DNA from: Capronia americana
Taxonomy: Eukaryota; Ascomycota; Eurotiomycetes; Chaetothyriales; Herpotrichiellaceae
Assembly (NCBI GenBank): GCA_016110215.1
Contig: JADWQD010000001.1
Location: 124,001-188,000, forward strand
DNA length: 64,000 bases
Reading direction: 5' to 3'
Under the pieces are notes generated by a model. That model was not told where the DNA came from, did not search any database, and worked only from the letters and a program-made list of their open reading frames with translations. A program made the translations under genes and the position numbers. This document shows positions 54,301 through 64,000 of the stretch, one piece after another. Each line of letters opens with the position of its first letter. Position 1 is the first letter of the stretch.

Positions 54301-54817
54301 GTTCTCGATGCGCTCGCTCCTGCATTTCGAGTCTCTGCCTGGGTTGCACCGGCCTTGAATTTCTCTCCGGGCCCGCCTTTGCCGCTTTGATTTTTTTGCC
54401 TCTCTTTTCTCCTTCCTGGTGTCAACAATATTCCTGCGAGCAATTCGTTTGCAGCTTTTCCCTTCAGAGTCTCGTGGAGATGCATTCCTCTTTTCATGAC
54501 ATTACTTGCACCGTATGTACTGGTTTGAGTCGCTCTCACAATGCCCGCTTCCAGATCGCGCTCCAAGCACCAATGCTTCGCCGTATTCTACCATCCTCAG
54601 CCTCGTCTTAGCCGTTGGCTCAGCCTCGTCGCGTCTGGCCTTAATCCGACACGCTAGCGATGGGCTGACGCGTTTCCGTTTGCTCGTCTTCGTTGGGCTT
54701 CGAATACCAGCAGGTCGCTCCACTCTGACCTAGCATTTGTTGGCTGCTGAGAAACCCGCCAAATAAAGCATACCCCAAGCCAGGACAATTAGTATTACGG
54801 GCATCGATCCTGACCTT
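51301..54817. other. long gene-poor region with a decayed coding-like segment
   Basis: Within 3.5 kb I find no intact gene. One frame at 53101-53520 is coding-like but interrupted (separate entry). Elsewhere the ORFs are short and lack character. Together with the broken gene that follows, this looks like a decaying accessory region. Confidence 0.45.
53101..53520 (+). pseudogene. decayed coding-like segment, unidentified
   Basis: One frame is open from 53101 (directly after a TGA) to 53520 apart from a single TGA at 53230-53232. It reads protein-like throughout: ILYPGGQTYDMLDMSVDVME, a LDVGC segment just before the stop, then NVVIGPNEMLMPCYRHQPYD and a hydrophobic stretch. The LDVGC segment is weakly like a SAM-methyltransferase motif I, which I do not consider proof. 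No start codon or splice sites could be assigned. It may be a relic of a gene lost from this locus. Confidence 0.3.
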
Positions 54818-57800
54818 ATGGAGGCGCGCGCGGGAGAGCAACGAGCCGCATCGCCGTCGTTCGAGCAGCTCAAGGATGAGATTTCGACGTTCTCTCTACT
54901 ACACAAGGCCCAAGCTCGTTCGCTTGTGGCGGTGCCTTGGAAGACACCCAGAATCCAGGTCTCTATCTCGAAGGCCATGGCGGTATCGGATTGCCGCTTT
55001 CCAGAAACGATGCTCAAATCATCATCTCAAAGTCCGAGCAGAGCCCCTTCGGCAAGGGCTCGGAGACCATCGTCGACACCTCGATCCGGAAGTCGTGGCA
55101 GCTCAACCCGTCTCAGTTTACCATTCGTAATCCCAAATGGCAGCAAACAATCAAGAAAATCGTTAGCAAAATCCATGGTGAGCTCCTACTTGATTTCGAG
55201 CCAGACAATTTCTCTGCAGAGCTGTACAAGCTGCTCTTGTACGAGCCAGGTGCTTTCTTCAAGGCCCACAAAGACAGTGAAAAGGCTCCTGGCATGTTTG
55301 GGACCCTGGTCGTTTGCTTGCCATCTGCTCATGAAGGTGGCGAGCTTGTCCTGACTTTCAATGGCGCAACCAAATCGATCCAGACTGCGCCAAATTCAGA
55401 ATTCGGCATGTCGTACGCCGCGTGGTACGCTGACGTACTTCACGAAGTCAAGCCTGTGACGTCCGGATATCGACTGGTCCTAACATATAACCTGATACGC
55501 TAACATGCCACTGACAAAGGACCAGTGACGCCTGCTACGTCAGTCGAAGACCAGTACAACTTGATCGCCGCGTTGACCAAGTACAATGAGCAGCTCCAAC
55601 GCTTCGGTAACTTGCCTAGTTTTCTGCTATACCGGTTGGATCATCAGTACACCCAGCCCGGCCTTCGGGCCGACCTGTTGAAAGGTCCAGATCTTGGCCG
55701 GTTACAGTGCTTGAAGCAGGCGGCAGACGAACTCGGCTTCGGACTGTACCTCGCTAACATGGAGAAAGAAATCACAAAGTGCGATTATTCTTATGAAGGT
55801 CGTCACTATCGCTCCTATGACTGGCGTGGCCCCGACGACGAAGAGCTCAGTCGCTCGATCACTCTGAAGTACGTGGCCAACTTGGACGGCACACGAATAG
55901 ACGATCCATCAGGTTTGGCGTCATCAGCAGTTAGAGTGTGGGAAGATTCCTTTGTGGGTTTTGAAGATGAAGACGACGAAACGCCGGACGATGAAGACCT
56001 CTCTGAGTTTACGGGCAATTAAGGCTGTACCGCGACGTATTGGTATTATACAACCGTACGTGAATTGCTGACTACTTGGAAGGTCATCGCTAACAGCACC
56101 GTATCAGGTCATCGTCATCGTGCCGCCGGTGGGGAAAGTCCACTCTTTGTATCAATGTGACAAACGGAATGTCCGAGTTACTGCTCTGATGAAGGACCTC
56201 CGTCACCAAGCTGAAAATGATCCAGCCGCTAAGGCAGACTTGGCGAAAGTCTGTGGTTTCGTGCTGAACAGTAAGAACACTTACGGCTACGGGCGCCTGG
56301 AGCAAGAGGATAAGCCCATGCTTATACAGGAAGCTATTGCATCGGTGATACAGTGCGAGCGATTTGACTTGTATGACGGATTGATCTGGGGAGTGACTGA
56401 GCTAGCAACAGAAACGTTTCGGCTACTGGGCCGCGCTACGGGCTACATTGTCCGCCCTGAGATTGCGCAGAGGTACGAAAAATATGTCGCCTTTGAACGG
56501 CCGTACGCAGTATGGGGCCGACTAACATGGGGCAAAGGATCGAGGCTGCATTGGACCTTACAAGAACTCTGAGTCAGAGGCATGAATCCTTGATTATGGT
56601 CGGCAAAGGGGTCCTCTCAAATTTAGGCCCCGACGAGACGGTGTCCGTCCACTACAAACTGTGGGCTCAGCAGATGTCGATCAAGCCCCTTATGACAGCC
56701 CCGAGTGCCAAGAAGCTGTCAAAAGCAGATGGCGCAAGCCTTGTTAATATCATTGCAGATTGGATTGTGAAGGATGTCCAAGAGCTGTATGTCTGATGAT
56801 GTGTTGCCTTGTTTGTCGACCCGTATTAACTTCTCCGCAGCATCCTTCCAGCCATTGTGAAATGCGGTACAGCGTGCAAAGTTGCGTTCGCAAATGGCCT
56901 CGTCGAGCGAGTGGACGATGTGGACACAACCACTGAGATTGATGAAGCGAGCTCTCTATCTTTCAGTCCTCAGGCCTGTGCGCAATTCAGCAAGGCCGTG
57001 TATACAGATATATGGGACTCTCTCGAGTTTGCACGTGAATCCCTTCATGCACACCCTGTGGCGAGCACCGCGGTTGCCCAAGGCATCAACGGAATCTATG
57101 GCATACCTCCTCAACCTGGCCCAACTCCAACGGCTGAGCAACAAATCCTTGACGAAAGCGATCTTGCCAGCCTTCTGAGCGGGACATTATCTCTAGGCGT
57201 GCTCGCCGAGGCAGATATGAAGTCTCGCCTCCATTCAGCCGTCCAAGTAGCGGGCCGTGGTGCCTGCAATCACACGCTGCTCCCCTTCGTAAAGCTGGTC
57301 TTTGAACAAAAGGTGGAGTGTCTGAAGCTAGATCCACACAGCAACAGAGCTTCCGACGAGGACAAGCATCTGGTGACCGCCATGCTCATCCGCATCATCG
57401 TGGCCAGCGTCGGAACCGAGCCCACTCCTCCGAGGAGCTGGAGTCAACCTATGCGTGGGTGCCGGCTTTCTTCCTGCTTTGACTGTTCGAGAGTCAACGA
57501 GTTCCTTGCCGCTCCTGACCGCCAAGTCGGCCAATTTTCTGTTGGCAACGATCGGCGTCACCACCTGCACACCTTTTTCACTGACAAACCAGGCGCCAAC
57601 TACTCGGTCACAACACTCCGGCACTCGAATCCCAATATCTGGCAGATAACCAAGAATCCGAGCAAAGACCAGACCGACCATGATACATGGAAGACGAGGA
57701 AAGACGAGGCCAAGAAGAAGATCTTGGAACTCGTCAAGACGGGCCGTTTCAATCTCTACGTCCTGCAAGGTGCTGCTCTTGCAATCATCGATGTCGACGC

Positions 57801-58011
57801 CGCCAAGTTAACTGGCGAGCAACTTCCAATTGGGGTCTTACCTCTCCAACCATCCAGTGCAAACATTCCTCCCGCTGCCCGTTCCAAGCGACCGGCTCTC
57901 GAAGATCTAGACTCACAGGAACAGCCCAAGAGAGCAAAACCCGGCACGAACAGCGGGAGAGAAACCATGAGGACAAGGCATGGACTCGTCGAGATCATTG
58001 ACTTGACTTGA
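54818..58011 (+). pseudogene. broken 2OG-Fe(II)-oxygenase-like gene
   Basis: The reading starts MEARAGEQRAASPSFEQLKD at 54818, shifts frame near 54911 (one base missing), and continues SFACGGALEDTQNPGLYLEG. The dioxygenase core follows: iron ligands H and D in AHKDSE, the distal H in DVLHEVKP, and the 2OG-binding R in GYRLVLTYNL. Immediately after this are an in-frame TAA (55501-55503) and, further on, a second (56020-56022). The frame resumes identically after both. A real intron (56056-56107) follows, then a second one-base shift near 56528, another intron (56785-56839), and an intact C-terminal half to 58011. The C-terminal half is large, charged and unassigned. The family is widespread in fungi with unknown substrates. 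Four independent lesions make a functional product unlikely. Confidence 0.78.
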
Positions 58012-58660
58012 CTTGAGCCTGTCTGAGGAGTGGTGAAGTCCCGGCTAGTGCTCTAGCAGAGCACGTCGCGTCTTACCGTGGACGATTTATCCAACCCCAG
58101 AAGCATATTTGTACGTGTAGGAGACGGTTTATTCCATCTAGATACCATACTTGTACGAATAGGGCACAGTTATGCTTGGAAGAGCCGGGTTCCGTGGCTG
58201 TTTTCCTTGTTCCCCTTTGATGTATACCCAAACTCACATGGATAGGTAATTCTGTACAATAAGAAGTATATTAGATGTATTCCATGCTGAAGGGCGGTTG
58301 GTCGGTTGGTTGGTCGGTCATATATTGCCGCCTCATGCCCTATGTACATGTTATGTATATGTATATGTACGAACAATCCGTCTATACGAGTGGATATGGA
58401 CCGAATTGAAGATAGGAAGGGTGAAGGGATCTCAGGGAGGGAGGAGTGGATACTCTCACGTTCGGCACAGAGAAGAACGGAACAGGGGGAATAAAGACGA
58501 ACGAAGGGGTTGACTTATGCACTACTCAGTATTGAGAGCAGTTACGGGGAACTAGAGACTTGAGACTGGAGGAAATATTAATTCCTCCGTATTCATACCA
58601 TCATGACATGAATGCACATACACATGCACATCCGACGAAAACTCCTCGCGTAACGCTTGT
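58012..58660. other. convergent intergenic region with low-complexity sequence
   Basis: No gene. It contains GGTTGGTCGGT-type short repeats around 58292-58320 and a TATGTA-rich stretch around 58340-58370. Confidence 0.5.
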
Positions 58661-60150
58661 TCATTTCCCGACGAAACTCCCGTTACCACTGTTCTGGTAG
58701 AAGGTCACTTGATCCGTCGAGTTTTTGTACTCGGAACCGGTATTGCACGCGGCGGAATATGCTCCAAACATGGCTGCGCGGTTGGCCAACCAGTCTGACA
58801 GACCGGTTGAGCTGCAACTCTCGCTCGGCCCATCATAACACCCTGGTAGTGTCTGGGGAGAGTCGTTGACCAGTACGCGGTAATATGTCGAGTCGCCTGT
58901 CACGTCTCCGTATGTGGTCGACCGGGCGGAGCAATTCATGCGCTCAATGGCGATGTTTGTCAGGAAGGGCAGGATGTAGGAGGAGACCCAGGCACGGTGG
59001 TAGTTGATTCGGTCCAGAGGCATGCTGTTGTTCGGGTTGTTGCCGCCGCCGTCGCCGCCGCCGCCGCCGATGAAGTCGCTGTTGTTGAAGAGACCCATCG
59101 CGACGAGCACGGTGGGAGGGAACTCTCGGTGTGTGAAGCTGACGTAGATATCTTGCGAGGTCGGCCCATCGTCGTCGGATTGGAGGAGAGCCATTGTGGC
59201 ATTGACCCACGGGAGGGCGATGGCTCCGGACACCGGCTGGCCGTACCCGGTGTTGTAGTGGTACATGATGTCGTTTGTGTACTCGAAGCTCAACCAAGCG
59301 TCCGGTGGGAAGAGGTCGAGTGAGCAAAACGGCGATGATCCTCGGATGACGGTCTCGTAGCCGCAGAGCTCCATTATGCCCAAGACGTCGTTCGCGGTGA
59401 AGTTGAAGGTCGAGAACGCATGGTTCAGACGGTGCACGTATGGTCTGGACCACCGGGACAGATACCGTTGAGACTGTTCGCTGCCGGCCGAGGACGAATA
59501 TGCCGGGCAACTATCGTAGGGAGTAAGGGTATTCGCGCCCCCTTCTTCGCTTTCGTAGATCTGGACCAGCGTGATATTGTTGTCGGACATCTCGTACCCG
59601 CGGATGAATGACTCGGCCGACACCACTGTGCGTTCCGCGGTTGATGCCCATACATTCCGAGGGGGTCTGAAGTTTGGGTAGCGAAACGAAATTTCGACGC
59701 CGAGCTGCGCTGCTTCGAGTTTGCCCACTCTTGTGAGGTGCTCCTGCTCGGCAAACGATGGAGGTATCCAGGTTTGCAGGAAGGCCAGAGAAGGCAGGCT
59801 CCCCCAGTTGATATTGGTATGGTTCTTCAGCTTTGAGAGGAAGGGCTCCATGTACGTCTCATAGTCAAAATCATTCCTGTGTGGAGTGAGTACGGACGTG
59901 TGTTAATCTCTAGCGAAAGGCAAACTCACGCATTGATTGCGGCGTGCCGCACCAGGTACGCGGCTTTGGTGACCGTGCAGCCATCCGGAGGATTGGGATC
60001 CCTAGGAGGGTCATTTGGCTCGAAATAAGGCGCGATCCCTGCTAGATGGTGAAGCGGATTGAAGCTGTACGTGTCGTAGAGCTGTGAGGAGAGGCCGAAT
60101 GCCAGCGAGGGCAACACTGTGGCTGACACGAGGAGCCGCGTCAGTTCCAT
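58661..60150 (-). CDS. secreted histidine phosphatase (acid phosphatase/phytase family) with a variant motif
   Basis: Exon 1 is 59930-60150 and exon 2 is 58661-59876, with a 53-nt intron (GTGAGT donor, CACAG acceptor), giving 478 aa. I chose the ATG at 60150 because a signal peptide begins there (MELTRLLVSATVLPSLAFGL). An in-frame ATG at 60186 adds 12 residues. The catalytic histidine lies in YLVRH69, but the usual RHGxRxP reads RHAAINA, so the Gly and the second Arg are missing. The C-terminal proton donor region is THREFPP (HAE-like). The domain is otherwise full length, with many N-glycosylation sites and paired cysteines. A Gly/Asp/Asn-rich insertion (GGGGGDGGGNNPNN) interrupts the C-terminal half. 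Members hydrolyse phosphomonoesters; activity here is uncertain. Confidence 0.85.
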
Positions 60151-61299
60151 GCTTGTGATCAGTGACGGTTCAGTATACAAGGACATACCTCTGTTTTCAT
60201 TTTGCAGCGTCGCCTTTAAAACTGAAGACGGCGGGTGTGTACAATGTCATCATCCGGGTACCTGAGGAACCAAGTTTTGAGGATGATCGACGGAGCTTGT
60301 CCATCAAGCATTTTAGGCCAGAAAGAAATGTGGGATTGGCGGGGTAGCTTCCCATTTCCAGGCTGCTAGGCCCTAGACAGGCCCCCAAACAGGCGTCAAT
60401 TCAGGCACCTTCTCCCTTAGGCGCCAACAAGCTCGTCAAGCGAGGCTCTGCTCTCCACCGAATGACGACACGCCTCGAGTTACGCAAAGTTATTAAACCT
60501 CCGCAAACCAAACATAACTGGGGGTCTTTTTGAACATCCAAGCTTGCTGCTGTCTGTCTTCCTCACTCATCGGCTTCGAGCATCGTTCTGTCTGGTCTTT
60601 CCCGCTGGTCCAGGCACCCCGTTCTTTGCCTTCGGACCACTCTCCCCTCGCATTTGTCGGGAAAGGTTTACGAGGCCCGCTGTCTATTTAAGTCAAAGCG
60701 ATACGGAGTACATCATGGAATTCTAACCCATGAGGAACTGAAGCCAGAACCCACCCAGAACCCCTGGGATAGACATGCTTATGTCATGCGAGGCTTTGTC
60801 ACCACCCACCCGGGTGCCTCCCACCACCTTCCCAATATCAACACCCTTATCTGGCAATAGACAATAATGGCACCTACCCGTATTGGTTCTGGTGGTCCCT
60901 CCAGCACCCATGCGTAATGCATGTTAGATAATGAGCCTACATACGAGTTACGGAGGACAGGACCCCGTCCGTATCTTGCATCTACTCAATCGCTATCCCG
61001 AAAGCCTTGCAGCGCTCCACATCGGCGCATGCTGCTCCTCGGTGGATGTCACTCCATGGGGAATGTCTCACCCACCGAAACGAGCCCGGACTGCCCGGGG
61101 TGATATGGGGCACCTCCAGGTCACTTCGGAACCGTTCCAGACTGTTCAAGGGTCTCATGAGACTCGATAGACCTCCTTCAAAGGCGGCTATGGAGATAGC
61201 GACTCTGATATGTATCGTCGGATGACTTGTCTGCTTGATGAGCATGTCGATGGATAATCGAGACGCTGTGGTGTTCCCGGCCAATCAAGGCTTCCCATC
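60151..61299. other. divergent intergenic region
   Basis: It separates the phosphatase and tachykinin-like genes, which are transcribed away from each other. No coding sequence is supported; both promoters must lie here. Confidence 0.45.
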
Positions 61300-63039
61300 A
61301 TGTGGACAATAACCTTCATCCGGCACGATCCCGGCCAACGAGTCCAGGAGAAAGAGCTGGACATCGCACGCGCTCGAGCCCATGCTGCGCGCGTGTTCCA
61401 CAGCAGAAGACAACGCAACACCAAGCGACAACGCAAACCAGCCGTTCCTCGACATCAAGAAGCGGATCCCAAAAGCGAAGATATAATCGAACAACCTCCT
61501 CCGCCGCTGACTAATGGATTTGAGGGAAACTCGGACCCCTTCCAGTGCTACGCGATTGAGATAACTCCTGAACTCAACCACGTCCTCGCATTCACCCGAG
61601 ATGTGAGTTTCTCTTTTCGGATCTGCAGCTCTGTTGCTCGCAACTCTGCGCTCCGATTCCAGATTATGCATGGCTGACAAACAGGACAGGTCGTCTTGCA
61701 AGCCCACTATGCGCCGCTCGCGATCAAGAGAATGTCTCAAGCACTGTCCGTCGACCTCGTACAGCCCAGCATTTCGCGCGCCTGGACTGAGATCTCAGCA
61801 AGTCTGCAGGATGAAGGTACCGCGCTGGCCCGGCTGACCACGTACTGCCAGTACCTGAGCAATCTGGTGGCGAACCCCACGGAAATGAGAGTCCTGGGTT
61901 TCCAGATGCGCAAACGTAGTCTACGCCTCATGCGCGGGAAACTGGAGAGATACACCAGTTCGTCTCCGGACCACGTGAAACGAGGCTTGAAACAACATAT
62001 CTTCGCGCTGTTCAACGCCGAGTGTTTCTGCGGGGACACCGAGGCCGCGATTGTGCATGCCAGAGCGCTCCAGAAGCTAAGTTACGAGGGCAACACGCTC
62101 GACACGTCCATGGGACTCAGATTATTGTACATCATCTGCCATACGGCAGGCAAGACTGGGAAACGCACCCTATCATCGGTGAGCGAATGGATCATCCACA
62201 CGTTTGAAGTTCTTCTGGGGACGAGACTCCCACCGCACCCTCTTGGACACCGCAGAAAACACGCTCTCCACGCGACTGTCACCCTGGGAGATCTGCACGA
62301 CCTCTTCACGCGCTGCTGGTACCTGACGGACGCGATCACCACGCGTAGGCCTCAAGCACGGAATTGCTCGTGCGTCAAACCCGCACCCGCACCCGCACCC
62401 GGGGCCGCAGAAAACACGGAAGCGGCATACCTCTACATGTCCGTCTCGAGCCTCATCATCATGACACGCCTCAACAACATGTATCATGATCTCGTCGAAG
62501 CGGCCCGCATGCCCGACGCCAGCGCCTGCGAGAGATACACCCAAGCAGCCCTGTGCGCGGCACTCAACTACTTGATGCGCCGCATGTTCGGCGACCTGAC
62601 CATCCGCGGCGTCAACATGCGGGACCGCTCCTCCATTCAGATGGCGCAGCTCCAAGCGGCATTCACAAAGGCATACCAATGCAGCAGTCTAAGCGAGAGG
62701 AGAGATTTCGCGGCCGCGTTCCTCTGGATTCTTTCCGTCGGGGCGCTCTGCGAACAACACAGGGGAGGAGGAGGCGGTGACATTTTCGCGGCAGTAGACT
62801 CGCCTGACGAGGCGTGGTTCAGCACGCTCCTGCTATTTCAAGCCGAGTCGATGGGTGTGGCGGACTGGTCTCAAATACGCATCATCGCGGAGCAGTTCTT
62901 CCACGCAAGTATAGTCGAGCCCGACGGCGTTGTCTGGTTCGAGGCTCTTCGCGAAAGGTATACTGGCGCGTCACGCCGGATGAAAACGTCTCTTGCCGAC
63001 CGATTTGCTTGGTTCTTCTCGGTGACCGATACCACGTGA
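61300..63039 (+). CDS. fungal tachykinin-family-like / transcription-factor-like protein
   Basis: Exons 61300-61602 and 61690-63039 give 550 aa. The intron is 87 nt (GTGAGT donor, GGACAG acceptor, both phase 0). The N-terminus (MWTITFIRHDPGQRVQEKEL, then ARARAHAARVFHSRRQRNTK) has the short basic block seen in fungal proteins annotated as tachykinin family. These resemble fungal-specific transcription factors but lack a Zn2Cys6 cluster. The rest is mostly alpha-helical with hydrophobic helices typical of the fungal TF middle domain. There is an unusual low-complexity Pro/Ala stretch at about residues 332-343. No DNA-binding domain is visible. A regulatory role is inference only. Confidence 0.65.
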
Positions 63040-63412
63040 AATTAATTGATTGTCTTGCTTGATACGGATCTGGTCGACAGTTTCACGTTGTCAGAGGCGG
63101 AAAGAACTTTTGTAACAAATTCAGTTCGGACATTGACGCAATGTTCGAATCCTGCGTCTCAACAAAGTCACAGACGAAGAGTGGTATGGAGATTATGGCT
63201 CCAGTGGAGTATGCCGCATACAATTCACAAAGAGCACTGGAAAATGGGCGAGAAGCTGACGACTCGGCACCAAAGGAAATTTCATAGCCTGTCTGATTCA
63301 GGCCCTTATTCCTCCATTGGAGTCTGACAATCATACGAAGAGCATTTACTTCTTGATCATCAGCACCTCATCAGCCCCAACCCTCGTAGTTTTCTCATAG
63401 CCCCGAGTTTGA
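63040..63412. other. convergent 3' intergenic region
   Basis: No gene or repeat is seen; it contains the 3' ends of both flanking genes. Confidence 0.45.
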
Positions 63413-64000
63413 TCACGAACTGCTTCTATGTGTAAGCCGCGCTTCCAGTGACTCGGGTACTCCAGCGTCAGCATTGTCGTAAAACCCATTGAGTTCACCT
63501 CGTGCCAAGTCTTCAGCAGTCTTTGGTGCCTGTAATTTCCCTGCGGGTCGCTTGCGTTTCCTCAACCCTGCTATTTGTTTGGCTGACAAGACTTTCCGTT
63601 CGCCAACAATCTCCGGTTCTGAGCTCGGGCTCGGGCTCGGGCTCATATTCTCCCGCATCGTGCGTCTTGCATTCTCATGTCCGGTTGTCGCTGGTACTGG
63701 GCCGGCTGAGACATGTGCGGCGAATGACTCTATCCCCGGTAACCAAGCTTTCTCCCCAGAGAGAAGCTCATCTGTTAGTCGACTCGGCGACCTAGACGCG
63801 CGCATCTTTTCTGGGCTCTTTTCCAATTGAGTCACGCGTCTTCGTTTGCGCAAAGGCTGTTCGGCTCTTCCCTCGCGCAAACGCTCGGCCAGCTCAGCCG
63901 GGTTGGAATGTGTACGGTCTTTGGGCGAAGGACGTGTATGGGTGAGTAGGGGAGACGCCCTGGCCCGTGCGGCGGATGTGGAAGGCGAAGTTTGTTTTAG
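63413..64000 (-). CDS. 3' part of an unidentified nuclear-type protein (truncated by the window edge)
   Basis: The frame is open from the window end (64000) to a TAA at 63413, at least 195 codons, so the 5' part lies outside. The sequence is Ser/Pro/Arg/Lys-rich, with basic clusters (RKRRRVTQLEKSPEK and GLRKRKRPAGK) resembling nuclear localisation signals. An acidic/helical C-terminus follows (KTAEDLARGELNGFYDN). No domain is recognised. The TTG near 63880 is not needed as a start because the frame is open beyond it. Confidence 0.6.
   Translation of the reverse strand, partial: LKQTSPSTSAARARASPLLTHTRPSPKDRTHSNPAELAERLREGRAEQPLRKRRRVTQLEKSPEKMRASRSPSRLTDELLSGEKAWLPGIESFAAHVSAGPVPATTGHENARRTMRENMSPSPSPSSEPEIVGERKVLSAKQIAGLRKRKRPAGKLQAPKTAEDLARGELNGFYDNADAGVPESLEARLTHRSSS

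Noticed and set aside
63120..63165. tRNA T-arm-like GTTCGAATCC
   Set aside because: It sits in a 6-bp hairpin with a 12-nt loop; no D arm, anticodon arm or acceptor stem can be formed.

Overview
This window is nuclear DNA of a filamentous ascomycete (Pezizomycotina). Genes are compact and intron-poor. Introns are mostly 47-80 nt with GTRNGY donors, CTRAY-like branch sites and YAG acceptors. Several genes belong to Pezizomycotina-wide families, and intergenic regions are unusually gene-free for up to 3.5 kb. Gene content fits Eurotiomycetes or a black-yeast-like relative, but that placement is inference. I see no rRNA, no intact tRNA, no CRISPR array and no intact transposon.

Left part (1-28 kb), mainly housekeeping. 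It holds a DHA1-type MFS transporter (1.3-3.3 kb), an atypical SDR (4.2-5.0), signal peptidase subunit Spc3 divergent from a conserved small membrane protein (5.7-7.4), the CTD kinase Ctk1 (8.2-11.4), and a second SDR (13.1-13.9). Next come a hidden two-exon cysteine-rich secreted protein (14.9-15.2), replication factor C subunit 3 divergent from ARPC3 of the Arp2/3 complex (16.0-18.3), and tRNA m1A58 methyltransferase subunit Trm6 divergent from a small membrane protein (18.5-21.6). A peroxisomal adenine-nucleotide carrier (22.7-23.8), a frameshifted Ysc84-like gene (25.0-25.7) and a tiny single-TM protein (27.2) close this part.

Middle part (28-42.4 kb), accessory in character. It holds a Gal80-like Gfo/Idh/MocA protein, a secreted pepsin-type protease, a monocarboxylate-type MFS transporter, an aldo-keto reductase, a UstYa-related membrane protein with two HxxHC motifs, a divergent protein kinase with HMD in place of HRD, a hidden three-exon secreted protein, and a PRISE-like reductase. 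An AT-rich patch with relic-like features lies at 35.9-36.7 kb. The set resembles tailoring, transport and regulatory genes of a metabolic cluster, but there is no backbone synthase in view.

Right part (42.4-64 kb). It holds TFIIH helicase Ssl2/XPB divergent from a small conserved membrane protein with an 8-nt first coding exon, a possible small mitochondrial protein, a CID/RS-domain RNA-processing protein and a small Ser-rich conserved protein. A long gene-poor stretch (51.3-54.8 kb) carries one decayed coding-like segment and leads into a large 2OG-Fe(II)-oxygenase-like gene broken by two in-frame stops and two frameshifts. A secreted histidine phosphatase with a variant active-site motif, a fungal tachykinin-family-like protein and the 3' end of an unidentified gene complete the window.

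Many proteins were recovered only by splicing, and exon limits are given in each entry. All exon joins were checked by hand for frame continuity but not by alignment to transcripts.
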